A DNA stretch of 14,275 nt from Desulfuromonadales bacterium (GCA_030640215.1 DAOWJU010000159.1:1-14275), one strand, 5' to 3'. Counted from the first letter of the stretch, positions 5,221 through 13,759 are shown. Made by a program: numbers and translations. Notes: generated from the sequence alone by a model not told the origin.

Positions 5221-5994
5221 ATGTCTGAACAATGGTTGAACGTACTCTTTGCCGGTAGCTTCGCGGGCGTCGCGACCTTTGTCGGGATGTACCTGGTCCT
5301 TGCCCGGGAGAATTGGAGCCGCCGCTATTCTGCTGTTCTGGTCTCCTTCTCTGCAGGCGTGCTCCTCGGTGTCGGGTTTCTCCATATTCTGCCCGAATCA
5401 ATGGAGTTAACAACCAAGGCCCCCATTTTTATCGTGCTTGCCTTTGTGCTGTTTTATTTCTTTGAGCACCATCTGCTGATCCATGCTGGCCATGAGGAGC
5501 AACACCATGTCAACCTGAATGTCGATGATTGCCATGATGATTGCTGTTCTCAGCCCCACCCCATGGGCTGGGTGGCATTTCTCGGCATGGGCCTGCATTC
5601 GTTGATAGACGGCGTGATTATCGGCACCAGCTTTGAAGTCAGCCATGATCTTGGCTTACTGGCAGCTCTGGGGGTTGTCTCCCATGAAGTTCCTGAAGGG
5701 ATCGCGATGATCGCCATCCTGCTACACTATGGCTGGGCGCGCAAAAAAGCCATCCAACTGACCGCCTTCGTCGCCCTGGCGACTCCAGGTGCCGCTATCC
5801 TGACCTTTGCTCTGGTCAACAATCTGTCAGAAACGCTACTCGGTGCCCTGCTTGCCGGTGCGGGTGGTTCCTTCATCTATATCGCCGCGTCTGACCTGAT
5901 CCCGGAGTCACACCGGAGCCGCGGCCCGGCAGCAACCCTGGCTTTATGTATGGGTATTCTGCTCGCCTGGGGGGCTGGATTCCTGGCTCATTGA
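5221..5994 (+). CDS. ZIP-family divalent metal transporter
   Basis: This inner-membrane protein of 257 residues consists mostly of hydrophobic segments. Early ones lie at about 7-27, 36-57 and 68-82. A His/Cys/Asp-rich cytoplasmic-type loop (about 83-113, with HH, HEEQHH and DDCHDDCC clusters) follows. The two signature metal-binding helices are HSLIDG (126-131) and HEVPEG (155-160), which form the transport site in ZIP proteins. The remaining helices run to the C-terminus. The family imports zinc and sometimes iron, manganese or cobalt down a gradient; the true substrate is not decidable here. The ATG at 5221 has CTGGAG about 10 nt upstream. An in-frame TTG at 5182 is possible, but its Shine-Dalgarno is too close and it would add a polar 13-residue lead. 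It is the only plus-strand gene, diverging from the cytochrome locus and converging on the Moco genes. Confidence 0.9.
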   Translation: MSEQWLNVLFAGSFAGVATFVGMYLVLARENWSRRYSAVLVSFSAGVLLGVGFLHILPESMELTTKAPIFIVLAFVLFYFFEHHLLIHAGHEEQHHVNLNVDDCHDDCCSQPHPMGWVAFLGMGLHSLIDGVIIGTSFEVSHDLGLLAALGVVSHEVPEGIAMIAILLHYGWARKKAIQLTAFVALATPGAAILTFALVNNLSETLLGALLAGAGGSFIYIAASDLIPESHRSRGPAATLALCMGILLAWGAGFLAH

Positions 5995-6002
5995 TTCAGA
6001 GA

Positions 6003-6070
6003 GAAAAGTGACAGGTAAAAGGTGAAAAGTTAGTGTCGCAACCACTTTTCCCCTTTCAATTTTTACTTTT
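6003..6070. terminator. Bidirectional terminator between convergent ZIP and mog genes
   Basis: The arms AAAGGTGAAAAGT (6018-6030) and ACTTTTCCCCTTT (6044-6056) pair over 13 bp with one mismatch around a 13-nt loop. An outer GAAAAGT (6003-6009) and ACTTTTC (6065-6071 region) can extend it. The plus side continues into CAATTTTTAC, and A-rich DNA on the left gives T-rich RNA on the minus strand. It serves both converging genes and overlaps the mog stop codon. Confidence 0.6.
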
Positions 6071-6570
6071 CACTGAGCACAATCACTCGGGTCCCCAGCC
6101 AACTTGGCCAAGGCATGCGGTAATGCCGGCATCACAGCGTCCAGATTCTCCCGGGCAGCCTTGGGACTGCCGGGCAGATTAATAATCATCGTCTGCTTGC
6201 GGACACCAACGACTGCGCGTGACATCATGGCATGGGGCGTTTTCTTCAGACTCTCCATACGCATCACTTCCGCCATCCCCGGGATCTCGTAATCGATAAC
6301 CTGTAAAGTCGCCTGAGGCGTCACATCGCGAGGAGTCAGGCCAGTGCCGCCGGTCGTCACAATCAGGTTGAGCTGCTCCTGATCGGACCATTCAGTCAGG
6401 ATGCTGATGATTGAGTCGATATCATCTGGGAGGATAAGAGCATGAGTCACCTCGCCAACAGCTCTCAGCATGCCTTGAACGATCGGGCCACTCTCATCAA
6501 CGCGCTGGCCTTGTGAGCCCTTATCTGACAAGGTGACAACACCGATACGATACACTTCAGAAGTTTTCAT
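6070..6570 (-). CDS. mog: Molybdopterin adenylyltransferase (MogA/MoaB family)
   Basis: This cytoplasmic enzyme of molybdenum cofactor biosynthesis has 166 residues. The family adenylylates molybdopterin before metal insertion. Its single MoCF-biosynthesis fold shows the family signatures: GVVTLSDKG at about 10-18, the acidic PDD at 48-50, the nucleotide/pterin-binding TTGGTGLTPRDVTP at 72-85 and NLPGSP at 131-136. The length fits MogA/MoaB proteins. The ATG overlaps the TGA of the upstream MOSC gene (ATGA), so the two are very likely translationally coupled. The pairing with a MOSC protein supports a Moco role. Separating MogA from MoaB by sequence alone is not secure, so the symbol is provisional. 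Confidence 0.9.
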   Translation of the reverse strand: MKTSEVYRIGVVTLSDKGSQGQRVDESGPIVQGMLRAVGEVTHALILPDDIDSIISILTEWSDQEQLNLIVTTGGTGLTPRDVTPQATLQVIDYEIPGMAEVMRMESLKKTPHAMMSRAVVGVRKQTMIINLPGSPKAARENLDAVMPALPHALAKLAGDPSDCAQ

Positions 6571-7025
6571 TTGCTACCTTGATCAACAACAGTTTCCAGG
6601 ATCTCCACAGCATCACCAGTTTTCACCGGGCCACCTTCAAGAACGATGGCAAAGACACCTTCTTTCGGCATGACACAGTCACCGGCCTGATGGTAGATAG
6701 CGCAGCGGTCGTGACATTCTTTACCGATCTGGGTCATTTCCAACAGGACTCTAGCACCGACGCGAAACCTTGTCCCGATTGGCAGGGAATACAATTCAAT
6801 GCCCCGCGTTGTCAGGTTTTCGGCAAAATCACCAGGGCCGACATCAAGGCCAGCGGCACGCATTTTGTCAATGCTCTCTATGGCCAGAAGACTGACCTGG
6901 CGATGCCAGTCGCCACCGTGAGCATCACCGACCAAGCCAAAACCTTCCTGCAACTCAGCCTGGCCAACATCAGTTTTACGTTCGCCTTTAGACTCACTGG
7001 TACAAACAGCAATAATTTCTTTCAT
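6567..7025 (-). CDS. MOSC-domain protein
   Basis: A stand-alone MOSC (molybdenum cofactor sulfurase C-terminal) domain of 152 residues. Recognisable blocks are GLVGDAHGGDWHRQVSLL (about 30-47), GDFAENLTTRG (65-75) and the cysteine-containing TQIGKECHDRCAIY (98-111) followed by GDCVMPKEGVF (115-125). Small bacterial MOSC proteins are thought to handle Moco sulfur or cofactor transfer; the exact reaction is not established for this subgroup. I chose the ATG at 7025 because AAGG lies five bases upstream. A second in-frame ATG at 7037 would add MKVV but has no good Shine-Dalgarno. The stop codon overlaps the mog start by 3 nt. Repeat copy 1 lies immediately upstream, between this gene and the conserved hypothetical gene before it. 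Confidence 0.87.
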   Translation of the reverse strand: MKEIIAVCTSESKGERKTDVGQAELQEGFGLVGDAHGGDWHRQVSLLAIESIDKMRAAGLDVGPGDFAENLTTRGIELYSLPIGTRFRVGARVLLEMTQIGKECHDRCAIYHQAGDCVMPKEGVFAIVLEGGPVKTGDAVEILETVVDQGSK

Positions 7026-7063
7026 AACTACCTTCATTTAGTCTTTTGTAACTTCTTCATTAC

Positions 7064-7149
7064 AATAAATGACCCCCCTCAATCCCCCCTGTTTTACAGG
7101 GGGGAAGCGAGTACAACGAGCAGGGGGGTGTTCTTGATGATTTAAGCCC
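7064..7149. repeat. Copy 1 of an 86-bp palindromic repeat
   Basis: This element matches 12562-12647 at 82 of 86 positions in the same orientation. It contains a perfect inner hairpin, CCCCCCTG (7085-7092 region) with CAGGGGGG around a TTTTA loop. An outer ACCCCCCT arm pairs with AGGGGGGT at the far end, with a GCGAGTACAACGAGC spacer in between. It occupies most of the gap between the stop of the conserved hypothetical gene (7165) and the MOSC start (7025). The structure suggests a non-autonomous REP/MITE-like element that may also act on the mRNA. No transposase is nearby. Confidence 0.85.
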
Positions 7150-7164
7150 CAGCCACCGGGTTAA

Positions 7165-8229
7165 TCATCCACCTTGCTTCTTGATTCGAAATGCCAATTC
7201 TTTACGAACTGCATTTGCAATAATATTAGAGAGTTGACGACTTTTCGCCATCGTCTTAATATCCTTCATGGTCATAAAACTGACAAATCGCAGCGCTTTC
7301 GGTGGCGGTGTTTTGGGATGCACCAATAAAGCTTTTTTTATTTCGTAGTTCTTCACCCAGTCTTTATTGAGCAGAATAAGGCGAATCAAATCATCGCTGG
7401 AGGTCTTGCTCTTAGCCACCATGAGAACCTCACCGTCGGTGATCCGGGGATTCTTCATGACAGCGCCCTGGATCAACTTGTTCGATTGCTTCATCATAAT
7501 GGCGCGCCATTCTTTGTCGCCAGTCAGCCCCATCTTGATCTTTTCCGCAACCTTGAGCTCCATAGCGATCTGGTATTTCGACAATCCTTCGGCGTCCGCC
7601 TCTTTCATCAAGGCCTCTATCTCGGTCTGACTGCGCTCCTCATCATCACCATCCACATCTTCATCATCGTCCACGTCACCTACATCGCCCTTCTGATCCG
7701 CAGCAGATTGAACAGCCGCTTCTGGATCCTGCCAACCCAACTTAAACTTCAAAGTTTTTTCGGCCGCAGGGTTGGCAATAATTGCCGCGACAAGTTCTGG
7801 GTTCTGATGCAACAGGTTCTGGTGGCCAGCCAGACGCTCCAGCACTCCAGAGGAGGCTTTACCGGCCAGATAAAGGAGTGTCTTTAAAGTGGTTGCCACA
7901 TGCATAATGACCGCCCCCATCAACTCGCCATCAGCCATTCTGGCCCTGACGAGCAGATCAATCAGTTGTGGATGCAGAGATTCCTCTTTAAGGACTGGAG
8001 TCAGGATCGTCTCGGGCAACTCACGCAAAGTTCTCACGGCCGCCTTCTTGATCTCGGCATCGCTGCTGCGACAGAGGAAGAAAAGAACCGTCAAAAGATC
8101 TTTGCCTGCAAGGGGAAGAGCCCCCCGCGCTGCCGCAAGTTGGACATCGCGGGGGGCCCCCAGTTTCACAATCCGTGCGACCTCAGGTGAAACCTTCAGG
8201 CGCACGGTGGTTGATTCAGTTTGTGCCAT
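7165..8229 (-). CDS. Conserved protein of unknown function, helical, with an acidic linker
   Basis: I do not recognise a characterised family. The protein has 354 residues, no signal peptide and no membrane segment. The N-terminal half (about 13-170) is rich in leucine/alanine helices resembling HEAT-type repeats. A strongly acidic linker (about 181-199, mostly Asp/Glu/Gly) separates it from a basic C-terminal half (about 200-354). That half has repeated helix-turn units containing MKNPRITDGEVLMVAKSK, NKDWVKNYEIKKALLVHPKT and a final Lys/Arg-rich helix. Similar C-terminal sequences occur in conserved hypothetical proteins of Geobacter-like and myxobacterial genomes as far as I recall. The gene starts 20 bp after the SPOR gene stop, and its GGAG lies at that stop, about 12 nt before the ATG, so the two are probably cotranscribed. 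A scaffolding or protein-binding role is a guess. Confidence 0.8.
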   Translation of the reverse strand: MAQTESTTVRLKVSPEVARIVKLGAPRDVQLAAARGALPLAGKDLLTVLFFLCRSSDAEIKKAAVRTLRELPETILTPVLKEESLHPQLIDLLVRARMADGELMGAVIMHVATTLKTLLYLAGKASSGVLERLAGHQNLLHQNPELVAAIIANPAAEKTLKFKLGWQDPEAAVQSAADQKGDVGDVDDDEDVDGDDEERSQTEIEALMKEADAEGLSKYQIAMELKVAEKIKMGLTGDKEWRAIMMKQSNKLIQGAVMKNPRITDGEVLMVAKSKTSSDDLIRLILLNKDWVKNYEIKKALLVHPKTPPPKALRFVSFMTMKDIKTMAKSRQLSNIIANAVRKELAFRIKKQGG

Positions 8230-8249
8230 AAATCAAGTCAACTCCATTG

Positions 8250-9473
8250 TCATTTAGACTTGACCACTTCAGCCTTCAGCCCGGATTTAGCAAGCTCACG
8301 GGCAGCAGCAGCAGCATCTTCTTTAGTTGCAAAGCCACCAAAGCGAATACGATTCAAGGTTCTTACCACCTGAACCGGCTCAGGACGAACTTTTATGCCT
8401 TCTTTAAGAAAACGCTGAGTCAACCTATCGACATTACCTGACTTCAGAAAGGTTCCGGCATAGACAACATAGCCGTCGCCAGCGGGAGCGCTGTAAGCTC
8501 CCGGTTCGATCGTGCGAGCAAAATCGAGAGCTTCCTGCACTTCGTCCTTGCCGAAGGTACCAAGCCGCAGTCTTGTCATGTCCAGAGTTGCATCAACCGG
8601 CGTAACTAATGGCTTGTAACCGAGCTTTTTGATTTTTGCCACCAGAGCATCCCGGTTGGACTCCAACAGGTAAGAGCCGGCATCCAACGCAAAAACACCA
8701 CCAGTCACTTGAGCAGCTGGCTCTGCAACCTTTGTCGGCTCTACCGGTGCTGGGGCTGGTGCTGGCGGGATCGGAGCAGTGGTTTTTTGCGGAGCAGGGG
8801 CAACTGCAGCCGTGGGTGCCGCTTTCTCTTTTACTGCCTTTTCCATAGGCTTCGCCACAGGAGCGGCTTCTTTTGCTGCTACCGTGACCGGTTGTTTGGT
8901 TTGCGCAACCTTGGCTACTGGCTTAGCTGGCGGAGGTGGTGGGATTGCTACAGTGACAGGCTTTGTTGCAGACTTTGCCACTGGTTTTGCCACTGGTTTT
9001 GCCGCTGGCTCAGCCTTGGCTGGGGCAGCGACCTTCTTGGTTGGCTTTGAGGGCAAGGCAACAGACTTTGTGGTTTTCTGCGCCGGCACCGGCACTGTTG
9101 GTACTGGAGGTGTTGTACCACCTAAACCCATGAAATAATAAGCGCCTGCGCCGCTGGCAATAACCAGCAACAGAACCATCAGAAGAATCCGCGTCCTGGA
9201 GTTGCCACCGCCTTTAACTTTCTGCTCAGGCTCGCCCGCTACCGACTCATCAGCAACCTGCTCACCCTCTGCGAATGCTGCGCTCAAATCCGCCTTCGGG
9301 AAATCGTCATCATAGTTTAAACCCAACCCCTGAGACTCAACCTGGTCACCCAGATCATCCGCCAAGGAACCCTCGGCATTCAGACCTGACGCTTGAGATT
9401 TGTCCTTGTCGCTCAAATTGGTCTCCGGAAAATCATCATCGTCTTCAAAAGTGAACTGGTCCTTGTCAGACAT
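8250..9473 (-). CDS. SPOR-domain inner-membrane protein
   Basis: The protein has 407 residues with a single-pass topology. The cytoplasmic N-terminus (1-94) is acidic, with repeated DDDFPxxxLS-type segments at about 11-21 and 55-64. One transmembrane helix (about 95-117, TRILLMVLLLVIASG) follows. A long periplasmic linker (about 120-255) is very rich in Pro, Ala, Lys and Val, as in proteins that span toward peptidoglycan. The C-terminal 150 residues contain what look like two tandem SPOR modules (about 258-327 and 334-405), each with the YAG/AGS-YxxxxxA-type start and the RLRLGTF or RIRFGGF strand. SPOR domains bind denuded septal peptidoglycan, so a role at the division site or in envelope remodelling is likely. 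AGGGAGGA about six bases before the ATG sets the start. It lies between the EF-G-like gene and the conserved hypothetical. Confidence 0.85.
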   Translation of the reverse strand: MSDKDQFTFEDDDDFPETNLSDKDKSQASGLNAEGSLADDLGDQVESQGLGLNYDDDFPKADLSAAFAEGEQVADESVAGEPEQKVKGGGNSRTRILLMVLLLVIASGAGAYYFMGLGGTTPPVPTVPVPAQKTTKSVALPSKPTKKVAAPAKAEPAAKPVAKPVAKSATKPVTVAIPPPPPAKPVAKVAQTKQPVTVAAKEAAPVAKPMEKAVKEKAAPTAAVAPAPQKTTAPIPPAPAPAPVEPTKVAEPAAQVTGGVFALDAGSYLLESNRDALVAKIKKLGYKPLVTPVDATLDMTRLRLGTFGKDEVQEALDFARTIEPGAYSAPAGDGYVVYAGTFLKSGNVDRLTQRFLKEGIKVRPEPVQVVRTLNRIRFGGFATKEDAAAAARELAKSGLKAEVVKSK

Positions 9474-9578
9474 ATAAGTCCTCCCTGCCTACTATGCAAT
9501 TCTTCCTGAACTGGTGCCGCGTCTTGTATTAAGCCATTTCATCATTGACACGACACTAGCATGATTCACAACCACTCA

Positions 9579-11660
9579 CTACTCATCCTGCTTATTGAAC
9601 TCCGCCAGCAACTTCGCCATCATATGCGAAGGAACTTCCTCGTAGTGCGAAAACTCCATCGTGAAGAGGCCGCGGTCTGAGGTCATGGAGCGCAGTTCAG
9701 GAGCATATTTGAGCACTTCAGACATCGGCACCTGAGCCTTGACCACCTGACTGCCCGCTTGTGGGTCCATACCGAGAACCTTACCGCGGCGAGAGTTCAG
9801 GTCGCCGATTACATCACCAACACATTCGTCCGGCATGTTAATTTCCATCTCCATGATCGGCTCAAGAATGATCGGGCTGGCTGCTTCAAGGGCTTTCTTG
9901 AATGCCATGGAACCGGCAATCTTGAAAGCCATCTCGGAGGAGTCGACTGAATGGTGAGAACCGTCGTACAAGGTGACCTGGAAATCCTGAACCGGGAAGC
10001 CCGCCAGGACCCCTTTGCCCATGGTTTCGCGAATACCTTTGTCGACCGCCGGGATAAACTGCCTCGGGACAACCCCGCCGACAATTTTATCGACGAACTG
10101 GTATCCTGCGCCCCGCTCCAGTGGCTTGAGTTTAATTGACACATCTGCGAACTGCCCCTTGCCACCGGACTGTTTCTTGTGACGGTAGGACTGCTCGACC
10201 GACTTCTTGAAAGCCTCGCGATAAGGGACCTTAGGCTCCTTGAGGAGGACCTCGGCACCATACTTGCGTTTGAGTTTCTCAACCGCGACCTCAACATGTA
10301 CCTGGCCCATCCCGGAGATGATCATCTCCTTGGTCTCCACATCGCGCAGGAGTTGCAGGGCCGGGTCCTCTTCGGTCAATTTTGACAGGCCGCTGAAGAT
10401 TTTTTCCTCATCGCCTTTATTCTTCGGTTCCAAAGCAAAGGAGATAACCGGCTTCATACTGATCGGACTCTCATAAACAATCGGGTTCGCAGCGTCACAA
10501 AGCGTATCACCTGTCTCGGTTTCCTTGAGCTTGGCGATGGCAACAATATCACCGGCGACAGCTTCTTTGACCGGCTTCTGTTTCTTGCCTTCCGGCAGCA
10601 GAATCTGGCCTAAGCGTTCGTTGGTTTCCTTGGTTGAGTTATAAACCGTGCTATCGGATTTAACCGTACCGGAGTACACCCGGAACAGGTTCAATTTGCC
10701 GGTAAACGGGTCGCTGATCGTCTTGAAAACCATTGCTGAGAAAGGCGCCGAAGGGTCCGGCTCACGGCTTTCTTCTTCATCAGTCTTTGGATTCGTACCG
10801 TACTGGGTCCCCTTATCGATTGGCGATGGGGTACTGACAACGATATAATCGAGCAACTGGCGAATACCGATATTTGCGGTCGCGCTACCACACAGAACAG
10901 GAATAAAAACTCCGGTCAAAACCCCCTCACGGAGTCCGCGCAGGATTTCTTCATTACTCAGCTCATCGGTCTCCAGATACTTCTCCATCAGTTCATCATC
11001 AGCTTCAGCACAGGCTTCCACGAGCATGAGATGCAGACGATCGGCTTCACCCTGATACTCGGCAGGGATGTCACCCTCATCGTAGGTGCCCTTATCGTCA
11101 AACTTGAAGGTCCGGGCTTTCATGGTGATCAGGTCAATAACCCCCTTGAATTCTTCGGCTTCACCGATCGGCATATTGACCGCAACCGGTCGGCAACCGA
11201 GGTTTTTTTCCATGTCGTCAAGGGCTTTGAGATAATCAGAGCGTTCGCGGTCGAGTTTATTGACAAAAACAATCAACGGTATTTCAAATTCTTCGGTCCA
11301 CCGCCAGAGAGTCTGACTCTGGGCCTTGACGCCATCAACAGCCGAGATCACCATGACAGCGCCACCGAGGACACGCATACAGCTACGGGTATCATGAAGA
11401 AAGTTGGTGTAACCTGGCGTATCGACAATGTGCAGTTCGTGGTCGTTCCATTCGCAATGATGCAGTTTTGACGAAATCGTAATCTTGCGTTTGGTCTCTT
11501 CGGGCTCAAAGTCCATATTCGACGAGCCATCGTCAACCTTGCCAAGGCGGTCGGTCATACCGGTATTGAACAAGATAGCTTCAATCAGGGAAGTTTTACC
11601 CGCATCCCCCTGTCCAACGATGCCCAGGTTCCGCAATTTTTCAGTTTCAAACTTTGCCAT
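9579..11660 (-). CDS. Elongation factor G-like GTPase (EF-G paralogue)
   Basis: The protein has 693 residues with the full EF-G domain order. The GTPase domain shows G1 GQGDAGKT (16-23), a switch I KRKITISS (57-64), G3 DTPGY (80-84) and G4 NKLD (134-137). The translation-factor beta-barrel and domains III-V follow, including the domain IV segments HKKQSGGKGQF and GSHHSVDSSEMAF and the domain V segment DLNSRRGKVLGM. G3 has Tyr where canonical EF-G has the catalytic His (DTPGH), and G1 is GQGDAGKTS rather than GHxDAGKTT. Both features point to the EF-G-like (EF-G-2) subfamily rather than the housekeeping fusA, which normally sits with rpsL/rpsG/tuf; none of these is here. AAGGAGAG lies just before the ATG. 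It probably binds the ribosome as a GTPase; its specialised task is unknown. Confidence 0.9.
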   Translation of the reverse strand: MAKFETEKLRNLGIVGQGDAGKTSLIEAILFNTGMTDRLGKVDDGSSNMDFEPEETKRKITISSKLHHCEWNDHELHIVDTPGYTNFLHDTRSCMRVLGGAVMVISAVDGVKAQSQTLWRWTEEFEIPLIVFVNKLDRERSDYLKALDDMEKNLGCRPVAVNMPIGEAEEFKGVIDLITMKARTFKFDDKGTYDEGDIPAEYQGEADRLHLMLVEACAEADDELMEKYLETDELSNEEILRGLREGVLTGVFIPVLCGSATANIGIRQLLDYIVVSTPSPIDKGTQYGTNPKTDEEESREPDPSAPFSAMVFKTISDPFTGKLNLFRVYSGTVKSDSTVYNSTKETNERLGQILLPEGKKQKPVKEAVAGDIVAIAKLKETETGDTLCDAANPIVYESPISMKPVISFALEPKNKGDEEKIFSGLSKLTEEDPALQLLRDVETKEMIISGMGQVHVEVAVEKLKRKYGAEVLLKEPKVPYREAFKKSVEQSYRHKKQSGGKGQFADVSIKLKPLERGAGYQFVDKIVGGVVPRQFIPAVDKGIRETMGKGVLAGFPVQDFQVTLYDGSHHSVDSSEMAFKIAGSMAFKKALEAASPIILEPIMEMEINMPDECVGDVIGDLNSRRGKVLGMDPQAGSQVVKAQVPMSEVLKYAPELRSMTSDRGLFTMEFSHYEEVPSHMMAKLLAEFNKQDE

Positions 11661-11763
11661 GATCTCTCCTTTTGGTGGTCTTTATGATTTCCAATGGTCA
11701 GACAATCGCAATTAGTTTCCAAATCGAAAACTACACTCATTTCCATATGGACGCTGTTTACCA

Positions 11764-12534
11764 CTACACAATATGGTTGCGTTCAAAGATAATCCGTAAA
11801 CCTTCCAGGGTGAGGCAATTATCAACCTCATCAATAGTCTGGCTGTGCGGTGCAATAATCGTCGCCAACCCCCCGGTGGCAAGCACGTAGGGGATGTCGC
11901 GCGACTCCTGCTTCATCCGGCCAACGATGCCGTCGACCAGGCCAACATAACCGTAAAAGAGGCCGGACTGCATACTGTTGACGGTATTCTTGGCAATGAC
12001 CTGCGGTGGGCAGCAGATTTCAACTCTGGGCAACTTACTGGCCTGCTCGTAAAGAGCCTCGGCAGAGATGCTCAAACCCGGCGCAATGGCACCGCCCAAG
12101 TACTCACCTTGTTTCGAGAGGCAGTCGAAAGTTGTTGCGGTACCAAAATCCACCACGATCAGGCTGGAAGGCTTTTTTACATAAGCAGCCACGGCATTGA
12201 CGATCCGGTCGGCACCCACCTCGCGCGGGTTATCATACAGAATCGGCATGCCGGTTTTGATCCCCGGACCAACCACTAACGGCTGCAATTTGAAATATGT
12301 ATCGCAGAGAGTCTCCAGAGTATTCAGCAGCGGCGGCACGACACAGGAAATAATCACATTGCCTACATCAGGAAAATGCAATCCACAGAGGCTGAAGAGC
12401 TCATGGATCACCATAGCCCACTCGTCAGCGGTGCGAGCCTTGTCGGTCGTCAGTCGCCAACTATGCACAAGTTCTTTGTCTCGATATAAGCCAAGAACTG
12501 TATTGGTATTGCCTACATCTATAACCAGAAGCAT
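11764..12534 (-). CDS. coaX: Type III pantothenate kinase
   Basis: This cytoplasmic enzyme phosphorylates pantothenate to 4'-phosphopantothenate, the first committed step of coenzyme A synthesis. The length of 256 residues is typical. The ASKHA-fold motifs are in order: DVGNTN phosphate loop (6-11), GADR (107-110), DFGTATTFD (129-137) and GGAIAPGL (147-154). I chose the ATG at 12534 because the family starts immediately before the DVGNTN strand ([11 protein letters not shown]). A longer in-frame start at 12561 would add nine residues and run into the repeat. The Shine-Dalgarno is weak (CGGGG). Repeat copy 2 lies directly upstream, between this gene and birA. Type III kinases are not feedback-inhibited by CoA in characterised cases. 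Confidence 0.95.
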   Translation of the reverse strand: MLLVIDVGNTNTVLGLYRDKELVHSWRLTTDKARTADEWAMVIHELFSLCGLHFPDVGNVIISCVVPPLLNTLETLCDTYFKLQPLVVGPGIKTGMPILYDNPREVGADRIVNAVAAYVKKPSSLIVVDFGTATTFDCLSKQGEYLGGAIAPGLSISAEALYEQASKLPRVEICCPPQVIAKNTVNSMQSGLFYGYVGLVDGIVGRMKQESRDIPYVLATGGLATIIAPHSQTIDEVDNCLTLEGLRIIFERNHIV

Positions 12535-12561
12535 TAAAAACCCCGAGACGCGGAAAATCAA

Positions 12562-12647
12562 AACAAATCACCCCCCTCAATCCCCCCTGTTTTACAGGGG
12601 GGAAGCGAGTACAACGAGCAGGGGGGTGTTCTTGATGGTTTAAGTCC
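12562..12647. repeat. Copy 2 of the 86-bp palindromic repeat
   Basis: This copy has the same orientation as 7064-7149, with four base differences over 86 positions. Its outer arm is one pair longer (CACCCCCCT with AGGGGGGTG). It lies between the birA stop (12717) and the coaX start (12534), the same kind of position as copy 1. It begins 28 bp from the coaX start codon and so would be in the coaX leader of any transcript reading through from birA. The remaining 12648-12716 is AT-rich and holds no recognisable gene. Confidence 0.85.
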
Positions 12648-12716
12648 AATGTGCTGGATAATTACAAATAAAAAAAATGTATCATTTGTTTCATCTCTCG
12701 TTCCTCGTCCCAGCCT

Positions 12717-13700
12717 CTAAACCGGCCGGACATCTCCAGCATAAATGCTCTCTATCTTACCAGTCTTAGTCCGAACCAGCAACGCCCCATCTTCGCCAAG
12801 ACCAGTCATGGTCCCTTCAATCTGCACGTCATTGCAATCGACCTGCACCAACTTACCGGTCAAGTCACAAAGCTCGGTCCAGGCAGACATAATCGGCACA
12901 CTGCCCTGCTCCAGATACACTTGATACAAGGCATCGATTTCCTGCAGCAAAGTGCGGGTAAAATCTAGGCGTGAAACCGGTTGCCCGGTAGCGATGGCAA
13001 GTGATGTCGCAGGGTAGCGCAGATCTGCTGGAAACTGGTCAACGCGCATATTCAGATTGACGCCAATCCCCAGCACGACATAGTGGACCTGATCGGTCTC
13101 AGAGCTCATTTCATTGAGGAGCCCGGCAACTTTCGCACCATTTAAGAGAATATCGTTGGGCCACTTGACTGTCGGGTGCAGTCCCGTGCAATTGGTGATG
13201 GCGCGGCAAACCGCCACGGCCGAAAGAAAAGTCAGCTTGGGTGCTTCAAAAGGAAGAACAGGTGGCCTCAGAAGGATTGAGGCATAGAGGTTGACACCGC
13301 CGGGAGACTCCCATTGGCGGCCCATCCGGCCTTTACCGGAACTTTGCCGGTCAGCGATCACCACCAGGCCGTCATCTCCACCTTCATCACCCAGACGACA
13401 AGCCTGTAAGTTGGTGGAATCAGTCTCATCGAAACAGCGCACTCGAGAAGCGACCCGCTGGCAACCAAGGCCAGCCTGAATCGATTCCGGCATCAGCACG
13501 TCGGGAGACTGCAGCAATTGATAACCTCGTGACGGTATCGCCTTGATTTCGTAGCCAGCCTGACGCAGATTGCGAATATGCTTCCAGACTGCAGTCCGCG
13601 AGACGCCTAATTCCGCACTGACGCGCTCACCAGAGACAAAGCCGTCAGGAGTCTGGCTAAAAAGAGACAGAATGGTTTCGCGCGGCGTCGGGTTATTCAT
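12717..13700 (-). CDS. birA: Biotin-protein ligase / biotin repressor (BirA type)
   Basis: The protein has 327 residues with three parts. An N-terminal winged helix-turn-helix spans about 8-63 (SGERVSAELGVSRTAVWKHI, then GYEIKAIPSRGYQLL). The catalytic core shows ETDSTN (92-97), the biotinyl-AMP loop SSGKGRMGRQW (120-130) and KWPNDILLNGAKVAGLL (179-195). A C-terminal SH3-like domain begins about residue 280. The family makes biotinyl-5'-AMP and transfers biotin to carboxylase carrier proteins. With the DNA-binding domain present it is expected also to repress biotin genes. None is visible in the window. Upstream, TAGAAT (13730-13725 on the minus strand) is a fair -10 box, with TTGAAA 15 bp before it, a short spacing. 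No strong Shine-Dalgarno is present. A terminator separates it from nadC. Confidence 0.93.
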   Translation of the reverse strand: MNNPTPRETILSLFSQTPDGFVSGERVSAELGVSRTAVWKHIRNLRQAGYEIKAIPSRGYQLLQSPDVLMPESIQAGLGCQRVASRVRCFDETDSTNLQACRLGDEGGDDGLVVIADRQSSGKGRMGRQWESPGGVNLYASILLRPPVLPFEAPKLTFLSAVAVCRAITNCTGLHPTVKWPNDILLNGAKVAGLLNEMSSETDQVHYVVLGIGVNLNMRVDQFPADLRYPATSLAIATGQPVSRLDFTRTLLQEIDALYQVYLEQGSVPIMSAWTELCDLTGKLVQVDCNDVQIEGTMTGLGEDGALLVRTKTGKIESIYAGDVRPV

Positions 13701-13759
13701 AGGTAACTGATTGCTGATCCCTTTATTCTAACGGTTTGTTTCTTCTTTCAAAACGACTT

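Noticed and set aside
6579..7145. Plus-strand open frame of 188 codons
   Set aside because: It is antisense to the clear MOSC gene and its C-terminus is made of repeat copy 1.
12197..12643. Plus-strand frame sharing the peptide PPQSPLFYRGEASTTSRG with the frame ending at 7145
   Set aside because: The shared peptide is only the 86-bp palindromic repeat translated in one frame; the rest is antisense to coaX.
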